44,122 bases of DNA, from assembly GCA_013812905.1 (NCBI GenBank), contig JACCSP010000014.1, forward strand, positions 1 through 44,122, written 5' to 3'. This document shows positions 17,472-25,964 of the stretch, piece by piece. The notes beneath the pieces were generated by a model. It was not told the DNA's origin and made no database searches. It saw nothing but the letters and a program-made list of their open reading frames with translations. Each line of letters starts with the position of its first letter. Within the stretch, counting starts at the first letter, position 1. This DNA comes from Pyrinomonadaceae bacterium (lineage in GTDB: Bacteria; Acidobacteriota; Blastocatellia; Pyrinomonadales; Pyrinomonadaceae). The position numbers and the translations under genes are program-made.

Positions 17472-18701
17472 TTAGTGTACCTGCGAGAGTTTGCCGATCA
17501 ATGTGAACAGAGGCATGTACATTGCAATGACGATTGAGCCAATGGTCACGCCCAGGAAACCGATCAAGAGGGGTTCCATCATTGTCAGCAGGTTGGCGAT
17601 CGCCGAATCAACTTCCTGCTCGTAGAAATCTGCAATCTTCCCAAGCATTGCGTCGAGTGCGCCGGTTTGTTCGCCGATACCTATCATCTGTGCCACCATG
17701 TGTGGAAATACCGCGGTCGCCTTCAGTGGTTCAACGAAGCTTTCGCCGCGCTCGACTCCGGTACGCACTTTCAGGATCGCTTCTTCAATGATTACGTTAC
17801 CCGAAGTTTTGGCCGTGATTTCGAGTGACTGCAGAATTGGTACGCCCGAGGAGAGCAGTGTGGACAGGGTGCGGGAGAACCTTGCGACTGCCACCTTGCG
17901 CAGTATGTCTCCCAGGACCGGAATCCTCAATAATAGTCGGTCGATGTTTTTTCTTCCCTCCGGGGTCTTTTTGTAGAATCTAATTGCCACCACGGTACAG
18001 ATGATCACAGCCAGGATCACCAGGCCGCCCCATCCTGCCAGGAAGTTGCTTATACCTACCACTATCCGTGTGGGCAGAGGCAATTGCTCGCCGGGACCAA
18101 GGAGCCCAAGAAATATCTGTTGGAATTGCGGGATCACGACGACCATGATCACCGCGATCGCGGCAATTGCCATTCCTATGACCGCAGCCGGATAGATCAT
18201 TGCGGAAATCACATCACGCTTCAGCTTGACGATCTTTTCAATGAAGGTTGAAAGCCGCTGCAGGATTAGATCAAGAATACCGCCCGCTTCTCCGGCTTCC
18301 ACCATGTTCGAATAGAGTTGGTCGAAAACTTTCGGATGCCGGGCCATCGCGCCCGCAAGAGTTGAACCCTCCTCCACGTCCTGGCGCACTTGCAGCAGGG
18401 TCTGCTGGAAGTATTTATTTTCCTGTTGCTGAGCGAGAATCTCCAGACATTGGACCAGAGGCAGACCAGCATCAATCATCACCGAGAACTGACGAGTGAA
18501 GATCGCCAGTGCCTTGGCCTTGACCTTCTTGCGGCCGCCCAGTTTGGGGATCCCGATTTCGCGTCCCTTTTCCTTAACGGAGGTCAACGTCACCTGCTCC
18601 TTGCGAAGAATTTGTCGCAAGGCGTCGCGGTTGTCGGCAACGCGTTCGCCGACAACTGTTTCATTAAGTCTGTTGCGGCCTTTAAAGACGTAAGTGGGCA
18701 T
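17472..18701 (-). CDS. pilC: type IV pilus inner-membrane platform protein PilC
   Basis: Platform protein of 409 residues with two GspF/T2SSF domains, each beginning FTRQFSVMIDAGLPLVQCLEIL and FSRTLSTLLSSGVPILQSLEI, and with paired membrane helices. It forms the inner-membrane base on which the PilB and PilT motors turn. The length and the N-terminal MPTYVFKGRN are typical of PilC. It lies 31 bases after pilT. Confidence 0.95.
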   Translation of the reverse strand: MPTYVFKGRNRLNETVVGERVADNRDALRQILRKEQVTLTSVKEKGREIGIPKLGGRKKVKAKALAIFTRQFSVMIDAGLPLVQCLEILAQQQENKYFQQTLLQVRQDVEEGSTLAGAMARHPKVFDQLYSNMVEAGEAGGILDLILQRLSTFIEKIVKLKRDVISAMIYPAAVIGMAIAAIAVIMVVVIPQFQQIFLGLLGPGEQLPLPTRIVVGISNFLAGWGGLVILAVIICTVVAIRFYKKTPEGRKNIDRLLLRIPVLGDILRKVAVARFSRTLSTLLSSGVPILQSLEITAKTSGNVIIEEAILKVRTGVERGESFVEPLKATAVFPHMVAQMIGIGEQTGALDAMLGKIADFYEQEVDSAIANLLTMMEPLLIGFLGVTIGSIVIAMYMPLFTLIGKLSQVH

Positions 18702-18732
18702 GTCTACAACTCCGAGGTGTGAAGTCTAAAAG

Positions 18733-19911
18733 CTATCTGCTCGTGATGGTGGGGCGTGCGCCGACCGGTCGACCCTTGGCATAGGGGCTTGGGTGGTTGC
18801 TGTTGCCGGTATTCAACCCTGCGCCGCGCTCCATCAGTTCCTTCAGCTCATCGACATTTGAGGAACGCTGCAAAGCGGTTTCCGAGGTTATGAGGCGCTT
18901 GTGATAGAGCGTGGCCAAAGCCTGATTGAAGGTCTGCATCCCGTACTTGTCTTGACCGGTCTGCATCATCGAATAGATCTGGTGAACCTTGTCTTCGCGG
19001 ATTAGGTTTCTGATGGCAGCGTTGGGGACGAGAACCTCCAGGGCCATCACCCGCCCTTTTCCTTCAGCCCGCGGGAGCAGTGCCTGACACATGATTCCTT
19101 CGAGTACGAGAGAAAGTTGCGCTCGTATCTGGGCCTGCTGGTCAGAAGGGAACACGTCGATGATGCGATTGATGGTTGACGCGGCCGAGTTCGTGTGCAA
19201 GGTCGCAAAAGTGAGGTGGCCCGTTTCGGCAATGCGCAACGCGGATTCGATAGTCTCCAGATCGCGCATTTCGCCTACCAGTACCACGTCGGGGTCCTGG
19301 CGCAGCGCAGTCCGCAACGCTTCCGCAAATCCGTGAGTGTCGGCGTTAACTTCTCTTTGATTGACTAGGCAGTTCTTGTGATTGTGTAAGAATTCGATCG
19401 GGTCTTCGATGGTCAGGATATGTTCCCGGCGATCCCTGTTTATCTTGTCAACCATCGAGGCCAGCGTGGTTGATTTGCCCGAGCCTGTGGGGCCCGTAAC
19501 CAGAATCAAGCCGCGCGGCTTATCGCACATCTGTTTAACTACCGCGGGCAGCCCTAGTTCCTCAAAGGCCTTGATCTCGTATGGGATTGCACGAAATACA
19601 GCTCCCACGGCGCCTCGCTGGTTGAAAAGGTTGGCCCGAAAGCGAGAGAGGCCCTTGACGCCAAACGAAAAGTCGAGTTCCAGACTCTCTTCAAACCGGT
19701 GCTTCTGAGCGTCAGTCAGGACTGAGTAAGCCAGTTGTTTAGTGTCGGCCGAGGTTAGCATTCGGTAACCATCGAGCGGACTCAGATGGCCATCGACACG
19801 GATCTGGGGGGCGGACCCTGTTGTGATGTGAAGGTCAGAGCCGCGAAGCTCTGAAAGCTTCCTCAGCAGTTCGGATAGGGAGATTTGCGGAACGCTCTCA
19901 TTCAGCGGCAT
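18733..19911 (-). CDS. pilT: type IV pilus retraction ATPase PilT
   Basis: Hexameric retraction motor of 392 residues. Walker A is GPTGSGKST at 140-148, the Asp box contains LTIEDPIEF, and Walker B is DVVLVGEMRD. The His box contains TGHLTFATLHT. The C-terminal retraction motif AIRNLIRE is present at 299-306, which distinguishes PilT from the assembly ATPase PilB. The tail after about residue 365 is variable and rich in Gly, Pro and Arg. It lies between the secreted unknown gene and pilC in one operon. Confidence 0.96.
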   Translation of the reverse strand: MPLNESVPQISLSELLRKLSELRGSDLHITTGSAPQIRVDGHLSPLDGYRMLTSADTKQLAYSVLTDAQKHRFEESLELDFSFGVKGLSRFRANLFNQRGAVGAVFRAIPYEIKAFEELGLPAVVKQMCDKPRGLILVTGPTGSGKSTTLASMVDKINRDRREHILTIEDPIEFLHNHKNCLVNQREVNADTHGFAEALRTALRQDPDVVLVGEMRDLETIESALRIAETGHLTFATLHTNSAASTINRIIDVFPSDQQAQIRAQLSLVLEGIMCQALLPRAEGKGRVMALEVLVPNAAIRNLIREDKVHQIYSMMQTGQDKYGMQTFNQALATLYHKRLITSETALQRSSNVDELKELMERGAGLNTGNSNHPSPYAKGRPVGARPTITSR

Positions 19912-19985
19912 CGAGTGTTTTCCTCGGGGTTAAAGGGTTAACAGTTTTGCTTCGAGAATTGGGGCTGCTCAGGCGAGGAATAGCT

Positions 19986-20720
19986 TCAATTCCGGGCCGT
20001 GTGTAAAGAACTAATAAACTTTTCGGCATCTGCAGCCATGCGGTCAGAAAACTGCCGCGGGGTGTTGGTCGTAAGGCTGTAGATTCGCCCATTGAGCTCG
20101 GTGAAGTAGAAATTCCAGGATTTCTCGGGGGAGCGAGGATCGCCTGGAGTTTGAGCGGTAACGACGAAGACTCGGCAGCCAGCCATGTCGCGCTGGTAAT
20201 CGTTGACTACCCACCCACCGGCAGTAATCATCTTGTCGATCACTATGCGCCTGAGGTCCGCAACGGCAGTTCCCGCAAGCATTCTTCGTTCTTCGCGCCG
20301 GGTGAGGTAGCCGGGAGTTGGTCTGCTTTGAGCTACTACGGCAAGCATAGCCTCTCCAGGAACACTTCCGCTCACCGTGCCCGTGCGGAATCTCATTTCC
20401 GTGCTGTCTCCCGTAGTTTCGCCGTTCCACCCGATTGGCAGGTTGGTGCTCAGTGTTGCTGACGGGGGTCTCGTAGCTTTAAACTGCGGTAGCTTTGGCG
20501 CAAGAAAAACCCTGCGGTGAGCCATGGCTACGGCACCCTTTCTTCTTAAACGAGCGCGATAGCGACGCCACCAGGGACCAGAATGGCGCCCATAGTAGCT
20601 CCGGACCCGGCCCTGAGAAACTGAATTTTGCACAAGACCATGTGCTGTCGATGGGTCAAACGGAAGCAGTAAGGGGACCATAACCAGCATAAACAGTGAT
20701 AGTGTAGTTGCACGCAACAT
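19986..20720 (-). CDS. secreted protein of unknown function in the pil operon
   Basis: Protein of 244 residues with an N-terminal signal sequence (LSLFMLVMVPLLLPF) and a basic region (WWRRYRARLRRKG). The C-terminal domain of about 130 residues begins near YLTRREERRMLAG and contains one cysteine. I do not recognise a family; the domain has mixed alpha/beta character and ends in a likely amphipathic helix (MAADAEKFISSLH). It starts 16 bases after pilB and ends 74 bases before pilT, so it is embedded in the motor operon. A role in pilus assembly or anchoring is inferred from position only. Confidence 0.75.
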   Translation of the reverse strand: MLRATTLSLFMLVMVPLLLPFDPSTAHGLVQNSVSQGRVRSYYGRHSGPWWRRYRARLRRKGAVAMAHRRVFLAPKLPQFKATRPPSATLSTNLPIGWNGETTGDSTEMRFRTGTVSGSVPGEAMLAVVAQSRPTPGYLTRREERRMLAGTAVADLRRIVIDKMITAGGWVVNDYQRDMAGCRVFVVTAQTPGDPRSPEKSWNFYFTELNGRIYSLTTNTPRQFSDRMAADAEKFISSLHTARN

Positions 20721-20736
20721 CGTATTTTATCTTTTG

Positions 20737-22542
20737 CTATGCCACCGTTTCGCGAACAACTTCTTCGAGGGTGGTCAGTCCGTCGCGAATCTTTTGCAAT
20801 CCCGATTCGCGGAGCGTGATCATCCCGTCCTCGATGGCCTTCTTTCTCAACTCGAGAGCCGACGCACCAATTAAGATCAGTTCGCGGACCTCATCGTTAA
20901 CTTCCATTACTTCGTAAAGTCCGATTCTTGCCTTGTACCCCGTGTTGTTGCACGTCGAGCAACCCCGGCCCTTGTATGTCTTGAGCTTTTTCGCGTCCTC
21001 TGCCGAGAAACCGACTTCCATGAGTGCCTCGGGAGGCATGCTGTGCTCACTCTTGCAGTCCTTGCATACTCTTCGAATCAAGCGCTGGGCCTGAATCAAA
21101 TTGACACTCGTAGCCACGAGAAAGGGTTCGATACCCATATTCATTAGCCGGGAGATTGTTGAGGGAGCGTCGTTTGTGTGAAGCGTGGAGAGAACCAAGT
21201 GACCGGTTAATGCGGCCTTGATGGCGATTTCTGCTGTTTCGAAATCGCGGATTTCACCTACCAGGACAATATTGGGATCCTGACGGAGGAAGGCTCTTAA
21301 GGCTGCGGCAAAGTTTAGACCAATCTGCTCTTTCATTTGGACCTGGTTGATGCCCATGAGGTTGAACTCAACCGGATCCTCGGCTGTCATGATGTTCGTT
21401 TGGACCGTATTCAACGACTGCAGCGCAGAATAGAGAGTGTTGGTTTTACCACTTCCCGTTGGACCAGTCACCAGAACCATTCCATAGGGCTTTGTAATGT
21501 TTCGCTGAAACTTGACCAGCGACTCAGGCTCGAAGCCAAGCTTGGTCATGTCGAGCATCAGGTTTTCCTTGTCCAGCAAGCGGAGCACGACTTTTTCGCC
21601 GAAGAGCGTTGGTAGGGTGGAGACGCGAAAGTCGAGCTCACGCGAGCGAGCGTCGATTTTTACTTTGATCTTGATACGTCCATCCTGCGGCAATCTCTTT
21701 TCAGAAATGTCCAGCTTCGACATGATCTTCACGCGCGAGATTAATGCGTCGCGTAGTTTTAAGGGAGGATGCATTACGTCATAAAGCACCCCATCGATAC
21801 GGAAGCGAATGCGAAGTTCCTTTTCATAAGGCTCAATGTGGATATCCGAAGCGCCGCGTCTGAGCGCATCCACCAGGAGCACGTTGACCAGTCGTACGAC
21901 CGGTGCGTCCTCGCTCATTCGCGAAAGCGTGGACAGGTCGATCTCTTCGTTGTCTTCGACGACCTCGACGTCTTCAATGCGCCCGTGATCAAAGTCGATG
22001 CTGTCTAGCGACACCAAGTCGGCGTGAGTAATAGTGCCGGCGCCATTGGGGCCCTTTCCATTGCTCCGTTTGTAAGCTGGCGCACCCATCGAAATTGGGG
22101 CCAGCTCGATCTCCTTAGAAGTTCCGTAATACTTGGCTATCGAGTGTTGAATGCTTAGCTCGGCGACGATAACGGGCTCAACATTGAGGCCCGTCATGAA
22201 CTTTATGTCGTCCATTGCGAAGACATTGGTGGGATCCACCATAGCGAGAGTAAGGGTGGCGCCTACCCGGGATAAGGGGATCACCGAGTATTTTTGCGCC
22301 ACTTCCTGGGGAATGAGGCGGAGAACAGATTCGTCTATCTGGAAAAGGTCGAGGTTAACGGAGGGAATACCATACTGCCGTGAGAGCACGGCCGTGATCA
22401 TCTCGTCCGTCACCAGTCCCAGCTTGACTAGGTTATAGCCTAGTCGGCCGCCGTGTTCGCGCTGGTGGTCTAGCGCTTCACGCAAGTGCTGAGCACTTAT
22501 AACGTTCTCACGGACGAGAATTTCACCTAATTTGACTGACAT
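20737..22542 (-). CDS. pilB: type IV pilus assembly ATPase PilB
   Basis: Extension motor of 601 residues. An N-terminal MshEN/T2SSE_N region (KLGEILVRENVISAQHL) precedes the motor core. Walker A is GPTGSGKT at 360-367, the Asp box contains TAEDPVEF, and Walker B is NIVLVGEIRD. A zinc-binding tetracysteine motif lies at C493, C496, C528 and C531, as in PilB/GspE. AGGAAGAA precedes the ATG. It is the first gene of the pilB-x-pilT-pilC run. Confidence 0.96.
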   Translation of the reverse strand: MSVKLGEILVRENVISAQHLREALDHQREHGGRLGYNLVKLGLVTDEMITAVLSRQYGIPSVNLDLFQIDESVLRLIPQEVAQKYSVIPLSRVGATLTLAMVDPTNVFAMDDIKFMTGLNVEPVIVAELSIQHSIAKYYGTSKEIELAPISMGAPAYKRSNGKGPNGAGTITHADLVSLDSIDFDHGRIEDVEVVEDNEEIDLSTLSRMSEDAPVVRLVNVLLVDALRRGASDIHIEPYEKELRIRFRIDGVLYDVMHPPLKLRDALISRVKIMSKLDISEKRLPQDGRIKIKVKIDARSRELDFRVSTLPTLFGEKVVLRLLDKENLMLDMTKLGFEPESLVKFQRNITKPYGMVLVTGPTGSGKTNTLYSALQSLNTVQTNIMTAEDPVEFNLMGINQVQMKEQIGLNFAAALRAFLRQDPNIVLVGEIRDFETAEIAIKAALTGHLVLSTLHTNDAPSTISRLMNMGIEPFLVATSVNLIQAQRLIRRVCKDCKSEHSMPPEALMEVGFSAEDAKKLKTYKGRGCSTCNNTGYKARIGLYEVMEVNDEVRELILIGASALELRKKAIEDGMITLRESGLQKIRDGLTTLEEVVRETVA

Positions 22543-22653
22543 TTCTTCCTGACGTTATAGGGGAAAGAGATTGGTCCATTGGGGTGGGGTTACGGAGACT
22601 GGCTTATTGGCAGGCAATGAGGCATAAAGCTAGGTGCCCAACACCGTTGCGTG

Positions 22654-22668
22654 AACATGATACATGTT
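22654..22668. promoter_or_regulatory. possible operator palindrome upstream of pilB
   Basis: AACATG (22654-22659) and CATGTT (22663-22668) flank a 3-base centre. It lies about 110 bases before the pilB start. Palindromes of this size suit a dimeric regulator, but none is identified. Confidence 0.35.
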
Positions 22669-22834
22669 GAACATCCAATGTGTCAAGACTGTATTCGGGC
22701 GGAAATAGGCGAAAAATCGAGCAATCCGAGTAGCTTTGGCGGCGAAAAACGCCCCAGTTGCCTGTGGGGTTCGGCGCTTTGCTCGACAATGTGTGGGTGG
22801 TGAGGAGTTGCGGGTCAAAAGGCCGAAGCCACCG

Positions 22835-22869
22835 AAAGCCGCACGCCAGTTAGAGCCGCGTGCGGCTTT
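22835..22869. terminator. bidirectional-type terminator hairpin
   Basis: AAAGCCGCACGC (22835-22846) and GCGTGCGGCTTT (22858-22869) form a perfect 12-bp GC-rich stem with an 11-base loop. It is flanked by A-rich and T-rich ends. It lies 19 bases past the stop of the secreted TPR gene (minus strand) and would end that transcript before the pil operon. Confidence 0.8.
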
Positions 22870-22887
22870 TAGTATATTGCGGGTCGT

Positions 22888-24201
22888 CTAAGGCCGGCGG
22901 CGGCGCGCTGGCGTGGAGGTGGCCTTCTCAGCTTTTACGTTTTGCTGATTCTTAAGCTCTTCCAGGATCGCTTTTGCGTCAGCTTTGAGCTTGTCAGTGT
23001 CAGGAGCTTTATCGACAAACCGCTGGAGGAAATTGGCAGCCTCCTGATACTTTGTCTTATCGTTGTCCACTGCCCCAATGTTAAACAAAAGCATGCCGGA
23101 TTTGACCATCGCGTCAGTATCTTCGGGGTTGGTAGCCAGAATCTTCTGGTATTCGGCCAGTGCTTTGTCGAAGGAGTTTGCATCGAAGAGCATCTGTGCC
23201 AGACCTCTTTGGGCCGCTAGTTTCCTTGCCGGATCTGTCTCAGCCGCTACATATTCTTCATACGCTTTCTGGCCGGCCTCAACTTGGGACTGATCAACTT
23301 TGGTCACGAACAAACGCATGGCTTCAGCCCTGGTGCTGAGCGCGGCGATCTTGTTTGCGTTGAACCGAGTCTGTTCTTGAGGATCCGCGGGTACTGTTTG
23401 CGCGTTGAGTGCGTCGAGGGCCTGCTTGATAGCCTCGGCCGAGGCGCGGAAGTCGTTCTTCGCTGCCTCAATACCCGGCGCCTTAGTTGCTTCGTCCTTA
23501 GATGTGATGGCTGCGTTATAACGATCTACCCCGCGTCCTTTCAGAGCCATGGCCTTTTGCGTTAACAATGCAGGCTGGCTGGGATCCGCCGCTATTCCTT
23601 CATCGTAGTTTTTAATTGCTTCATCGTAGTTCTTGGCTTCCAGGGCGGTGTTGCCCGCAGTGAACGTTCGGGCGACAATTGCGTTTGATTCCTCAATCTT
23701 TTTGTTCTTGAGCTCAATCTCAGCATTTTTACGGATCATTTCTTCCCGTTTTGCCTTATCGGCTGCGCCTTCACGTGATGGCGTGCCTGACGACGCAGCG
23801 CTGCCCGCGCCCTGTTTGTCTGCCGCTTTGATCTCCTCAAGCGTGAGACGCTTGCCGTCACCGGGCGATAGCGTGATTTCGTAGTCCGTGCCTCTCCCGG
23901 CTTTTACATTAGGTACCCACGTCGGGCTTGCTGCAGGATGACTGGCAGCCACGGTGTAAGTGCCAACCAAGGGCAGCCCTGCGAAAACGAACTCACCCTT
24001 CTTGTTAGTTTTGGTATTGTATTTGCCCGAGATGTCGGTCCGGTAAACGTCGATAGCCACATCACTCGCGGGAGCCTTGGTCCCATCGGCCTGATTCATG
24101 GTCACCCGTCCGCGAAGTTCTGCTGTTTGGCCCGACGCGAGCGGCGCCGTCGAGAGCAGCGCTACCACAGCGAAGATTGCAAAGAAAAATTTACGAAGCA
24201 T
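22888..24201 (-). CDS. secreted TPR protein with carboxypeptidase-regulatory-like domain
   Basis: Protein of 437 residues. A cleavable signal peptide (FFFAIFAVVALLSTAPLASG) is followed by an Ig-like carboxypeptidase-regulatory domain (AELRGRVTMNQADG to about residue 110), a charged coiled linker, and TPR repeats. Recognisable repeats are AGNTALEAKNYDEAIKNYDEGIAADPS and NSFDKALAEYQKILATNPEDTDA. It ends in a basic RRRRP tail. GGAGG sits 6 bases before the ATG, a strong ribosome site that implies high expression. Likely an envelope or periplasmic scaffold; function unknown. A strong terminator follows it. Confidence 0.82.
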   Translation of the reverse strand: MLRKFFFAIFAVVALLSTAPLASGQTAELRGRVTMNQADGTKAPASDVAIDVYRTDISGKYNTKTNKKGEFVFAGLPLVGTYTVAASHPAASPTWVPNVKAGRGTDYEITLSPGDGKRLTLEEIKAADKQGAGSAASSGTPSREGAADKAKREEMIRKNAEIELKNKKIEESNAIVARTFTAGNTALEAKNYDEAIKNYDEGIAADPSQPALLTQKAMALKGRGVDRYNAAITSKDEATKAPGIEAAKNDFRASAEAIKQALDALNAQTVPADPQEQTRFNANKIAALSTRAEAMRLFVTKVDQSQVEAGQKAYEEYVAAETDPARKLAAQRGLAQMLFDANSFDKALAEYQKILATNPEDTDAMVKSGMLLFNIGAVDNDKTKYQEAANFLQRFVDKAPDTDKLKADAKAILEELKNQQNVKAEKATSTPARRRRP

Positions 24202-24309
24202 GAGATTCCTCCACGCGCAGCGTCATGTCATTTCGATTTATCACGGAGAGTCCTTAAGATGCATCGACGCTGGGATCAGTTGTAATTAAAGACTGAGAAG
24301 CACCTTACG

Positions 24310-25059
24310 TTAATAAGCAAAACGCTTGCTGTCAAGCGAATACGAAATTGGATCAGTGATCCCCGCATCGTGAAAAGCACGTAACCGCAGGGCGCAGGAA
24401 TCGCACACTCCACAGGCCTGCTCGGATTCCTGATAACACGACCAAGTAAGCTCGAGTGGCGCTCCAAGCGACTGCGCCCGAAGCACGATTTCACGCTTCT
24501 TCATGGCGATTACCGGGGTCCTAATCTCGAGTGCGGTTTGAGGTCTTGTTCCGAGGTCTATTACCTTTTGAAATGCGGCGTAAAACTCCGGGCGGCAATC
24601 CGGATAGCCCGAAGAATCCTCAGCGACCGCGCCAATATAAATGCGACAAGCCTGAATCATTTCAGCCCAACTTGTAGCAATCGACAGGAAGTGTGCGTTG
24701 CGAAAAGGAACGTAGCTCGAGGGTATTCCTGGAGCCCCAAGGTTCGCCCTGGTTACTGGAATCTGGGGGTCGGTTAGCGACGAACCACCTATCCTGCTCA
24801 AGTGCTCAATCGAAACAGTCAGGCGGAGGTTTGTCTGATAGTAATCGGCGATCTCCTCGAAAGCTTGCCGCTCTCGCTCTTCAGTGCGCTGGCCATAGGA
24901 GATGTGCAGCAACCCAAGTTCATCATTCTCGGCACGGGCAATCGCGGCTGTAACACAGGAATCCATGCCACCTGAGACAAGGCAAACAGCAAGGGAGGAT
25001 TCCGAATCCCTTGATTCGGATTCAGAGGGTTCGTATGACTCGTCGTCATGGCCGCCCAT
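24310..25059 (-). CDS. queC: 7-cyano-7-deazaguanine synthase QueC
   Basis: ATP-dependent enzyme that converts 7-carboxy-7-deazaguanine to preQ0. The PP-loop is SGGMDS at 29-34 of the 249-residue product, and a zinc site of clustered cysteines (SCYQESEQACGVCDSCALR) lies near the C-terminus. ATG 25059 overlaps the queE stop by one base (TGATG), so translation is coupled; the frame is open further upstream but that part is antiparallel to queE. The first 22 residues are an unusual Ser/Glu/Asp-rich extension (SYEPSESESRDSESS) encoded partly by an inverted repeat. Confidence 0.94.
   Translation of the reverse strand: MGGHDDESYEPSESESRDSESSLAVCLVSGGMDSCVTAAIARAENDELGLLHISYGQRTEERERQAFEEIADYYQTNLRLTVSIEHLSRIGGSSLTDPQIPVTRANLGAPGIPSSYVPFRNAHFLSIATSWAEMIQACRIYIGAVAEDSSGYPDCRPEFYAAFQKVIDLGTRPQTALEIRTPVIAMKKREIVLRAQSLGAPLELTWSCYQESEQACGVCDSCALRLRAFHDAGITDPISYSLDSKRFAY
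24998..25023. repeat. GATTCSGAWTC palindrome pair inside queC
   Basis: GATTCCGAATC (24998-25008) and GATTCGGATTC (25013-25023) are near-perfect inverted arms separated by 4 bases. They encode the Ser/Glu-rich N-terminal extension of QueC. Related sequence occurs in the sigma-factor gene at 26051-26062 (GGATTCGGATTC). Confidence 0.6.
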
Positions 25060-25709
25060 CAAACACCTCGTGCCTCGGGCCCCCAGATGTGCTTGTGCAT
25101 TTGTAATTGCATCCGCACGTTGAGCCCGCTGCTCGTTATCCAACTCGCAACCTCCTGCAAGTCCACGCCGTTCCAGATTGGAGATATTAAGACCGCCTTA
25201 GCGCGCTTCTCCAAATCGAAGCTCTCGATGATGTTGCGGGCAAAATCCCAGTCGCTGCGATTGGCAATCACAAATTTGACTTCATCTTTGTCCGCGCGTA
25301 GCGCGTCGAGGTTGGGCCAGTGGTTGCGAGCATCCTCGCCTGAACCGGGACACTTCACATCTAGGATAATTTTGGCCCGCGGATCGACGGCCTCGGTTGA
25401 AACATAGCCTCCAGTCTCCACCAGAACTTCGTATTCTTCTTCGCACAGCTTATGTATCAGCGTAAACGCTTGTGGCTGCGCTAGTGGCTCGCCTCCGGTG
25501 ACTTCTACCAGGTTGCATCCGATCGCGCGCACTGTCGCTAATACTTCGTCGATTGAAAGATGGTCCCCGCCCGTGAATGTATACTCGCTGTCACACCATA
25601 CGCATCGCATCGGACACCCGGTAAGGCGCACAAATGCGCAAGGCCTGCCGGCGTGAGTAGACTCACCCTGGATGGAGTGAAAAATCTCGGTGACTCGAAG
25701 TATGGACAC
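25059..25709 (-). CDS. queE: 7-carboxy-7-deazaguanine synthase QueE
   Basis: Radical SAM enzyme that converts 6-carboxytetrahydropterin (the QueD product) to 7-carboxy-7-deazaguanine. The 4Fe-4S cysteines C32, C36 and C39 are in GCPMRCVWCD with the canonical C-x3-C-x2-C spacing. The N-terminal VTEIFHSIQGES and the later EVTGGEPL motif are typical. It starts at GTG 25709 with a weak ribosome site and ends inside the first base of queC. It is divergent from the sigma-factor gene. Confidence 0.95.
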   Translation of the reverse strand: MSILRVTEIFHSIQGESTHAGRPCAFVRLTGCPMRCVWCDSEYTFTGGDHLSIDEVLATVRAIGCNLVEVTGGEPLAQPQAFTLIHKLCEEEYEVLVETGGYVSTEAVDPRAKIILDVKCPGSGEDARNHWPNLDALRADKDEVKFVIANRSDWDFARNIIESFDLEKRAKAVLISPIWNGVDLQEVASWITSSGLNVRMQLQMHKHIWGPEARGV

Positions 25710-25964
25710 GGGTAATCTTAAACTATCTTCACACGCCGCTTTCGAGCGCGGCTTGGAAATATCGTTCGAAACATGGTTTCGTGACTGTACAATCGAATCT
25801 AGCTTAGGCGCCTTTACGTGTCAAAGTAATGCCGCATCAGGTCATCCTGCGGCCCTCGCGGCAACGTGGTGGCGAATAAGTCATCAAAGGATCTGATCGG
25901 ACCGCCGCATGCCTCGCAGCGTGTTAGCATAAAGTCATCGAAAGCTTGGTTGAGTTATTGCCGG

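Larger units (their letters stand above)
22543..22887. other. promoter region of the pilB operon
   Basis: There are 345 bases without a gene between the secreted TPR gene and pilB, both on the minus strand. It contains a strong hairpin at 22835-22869, which separates the two units. It also contains a short palindrome, AACATG-ATA-CATGTT (22654-22668), that could be an operator upstream of pilB. Confidence 0.5.
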
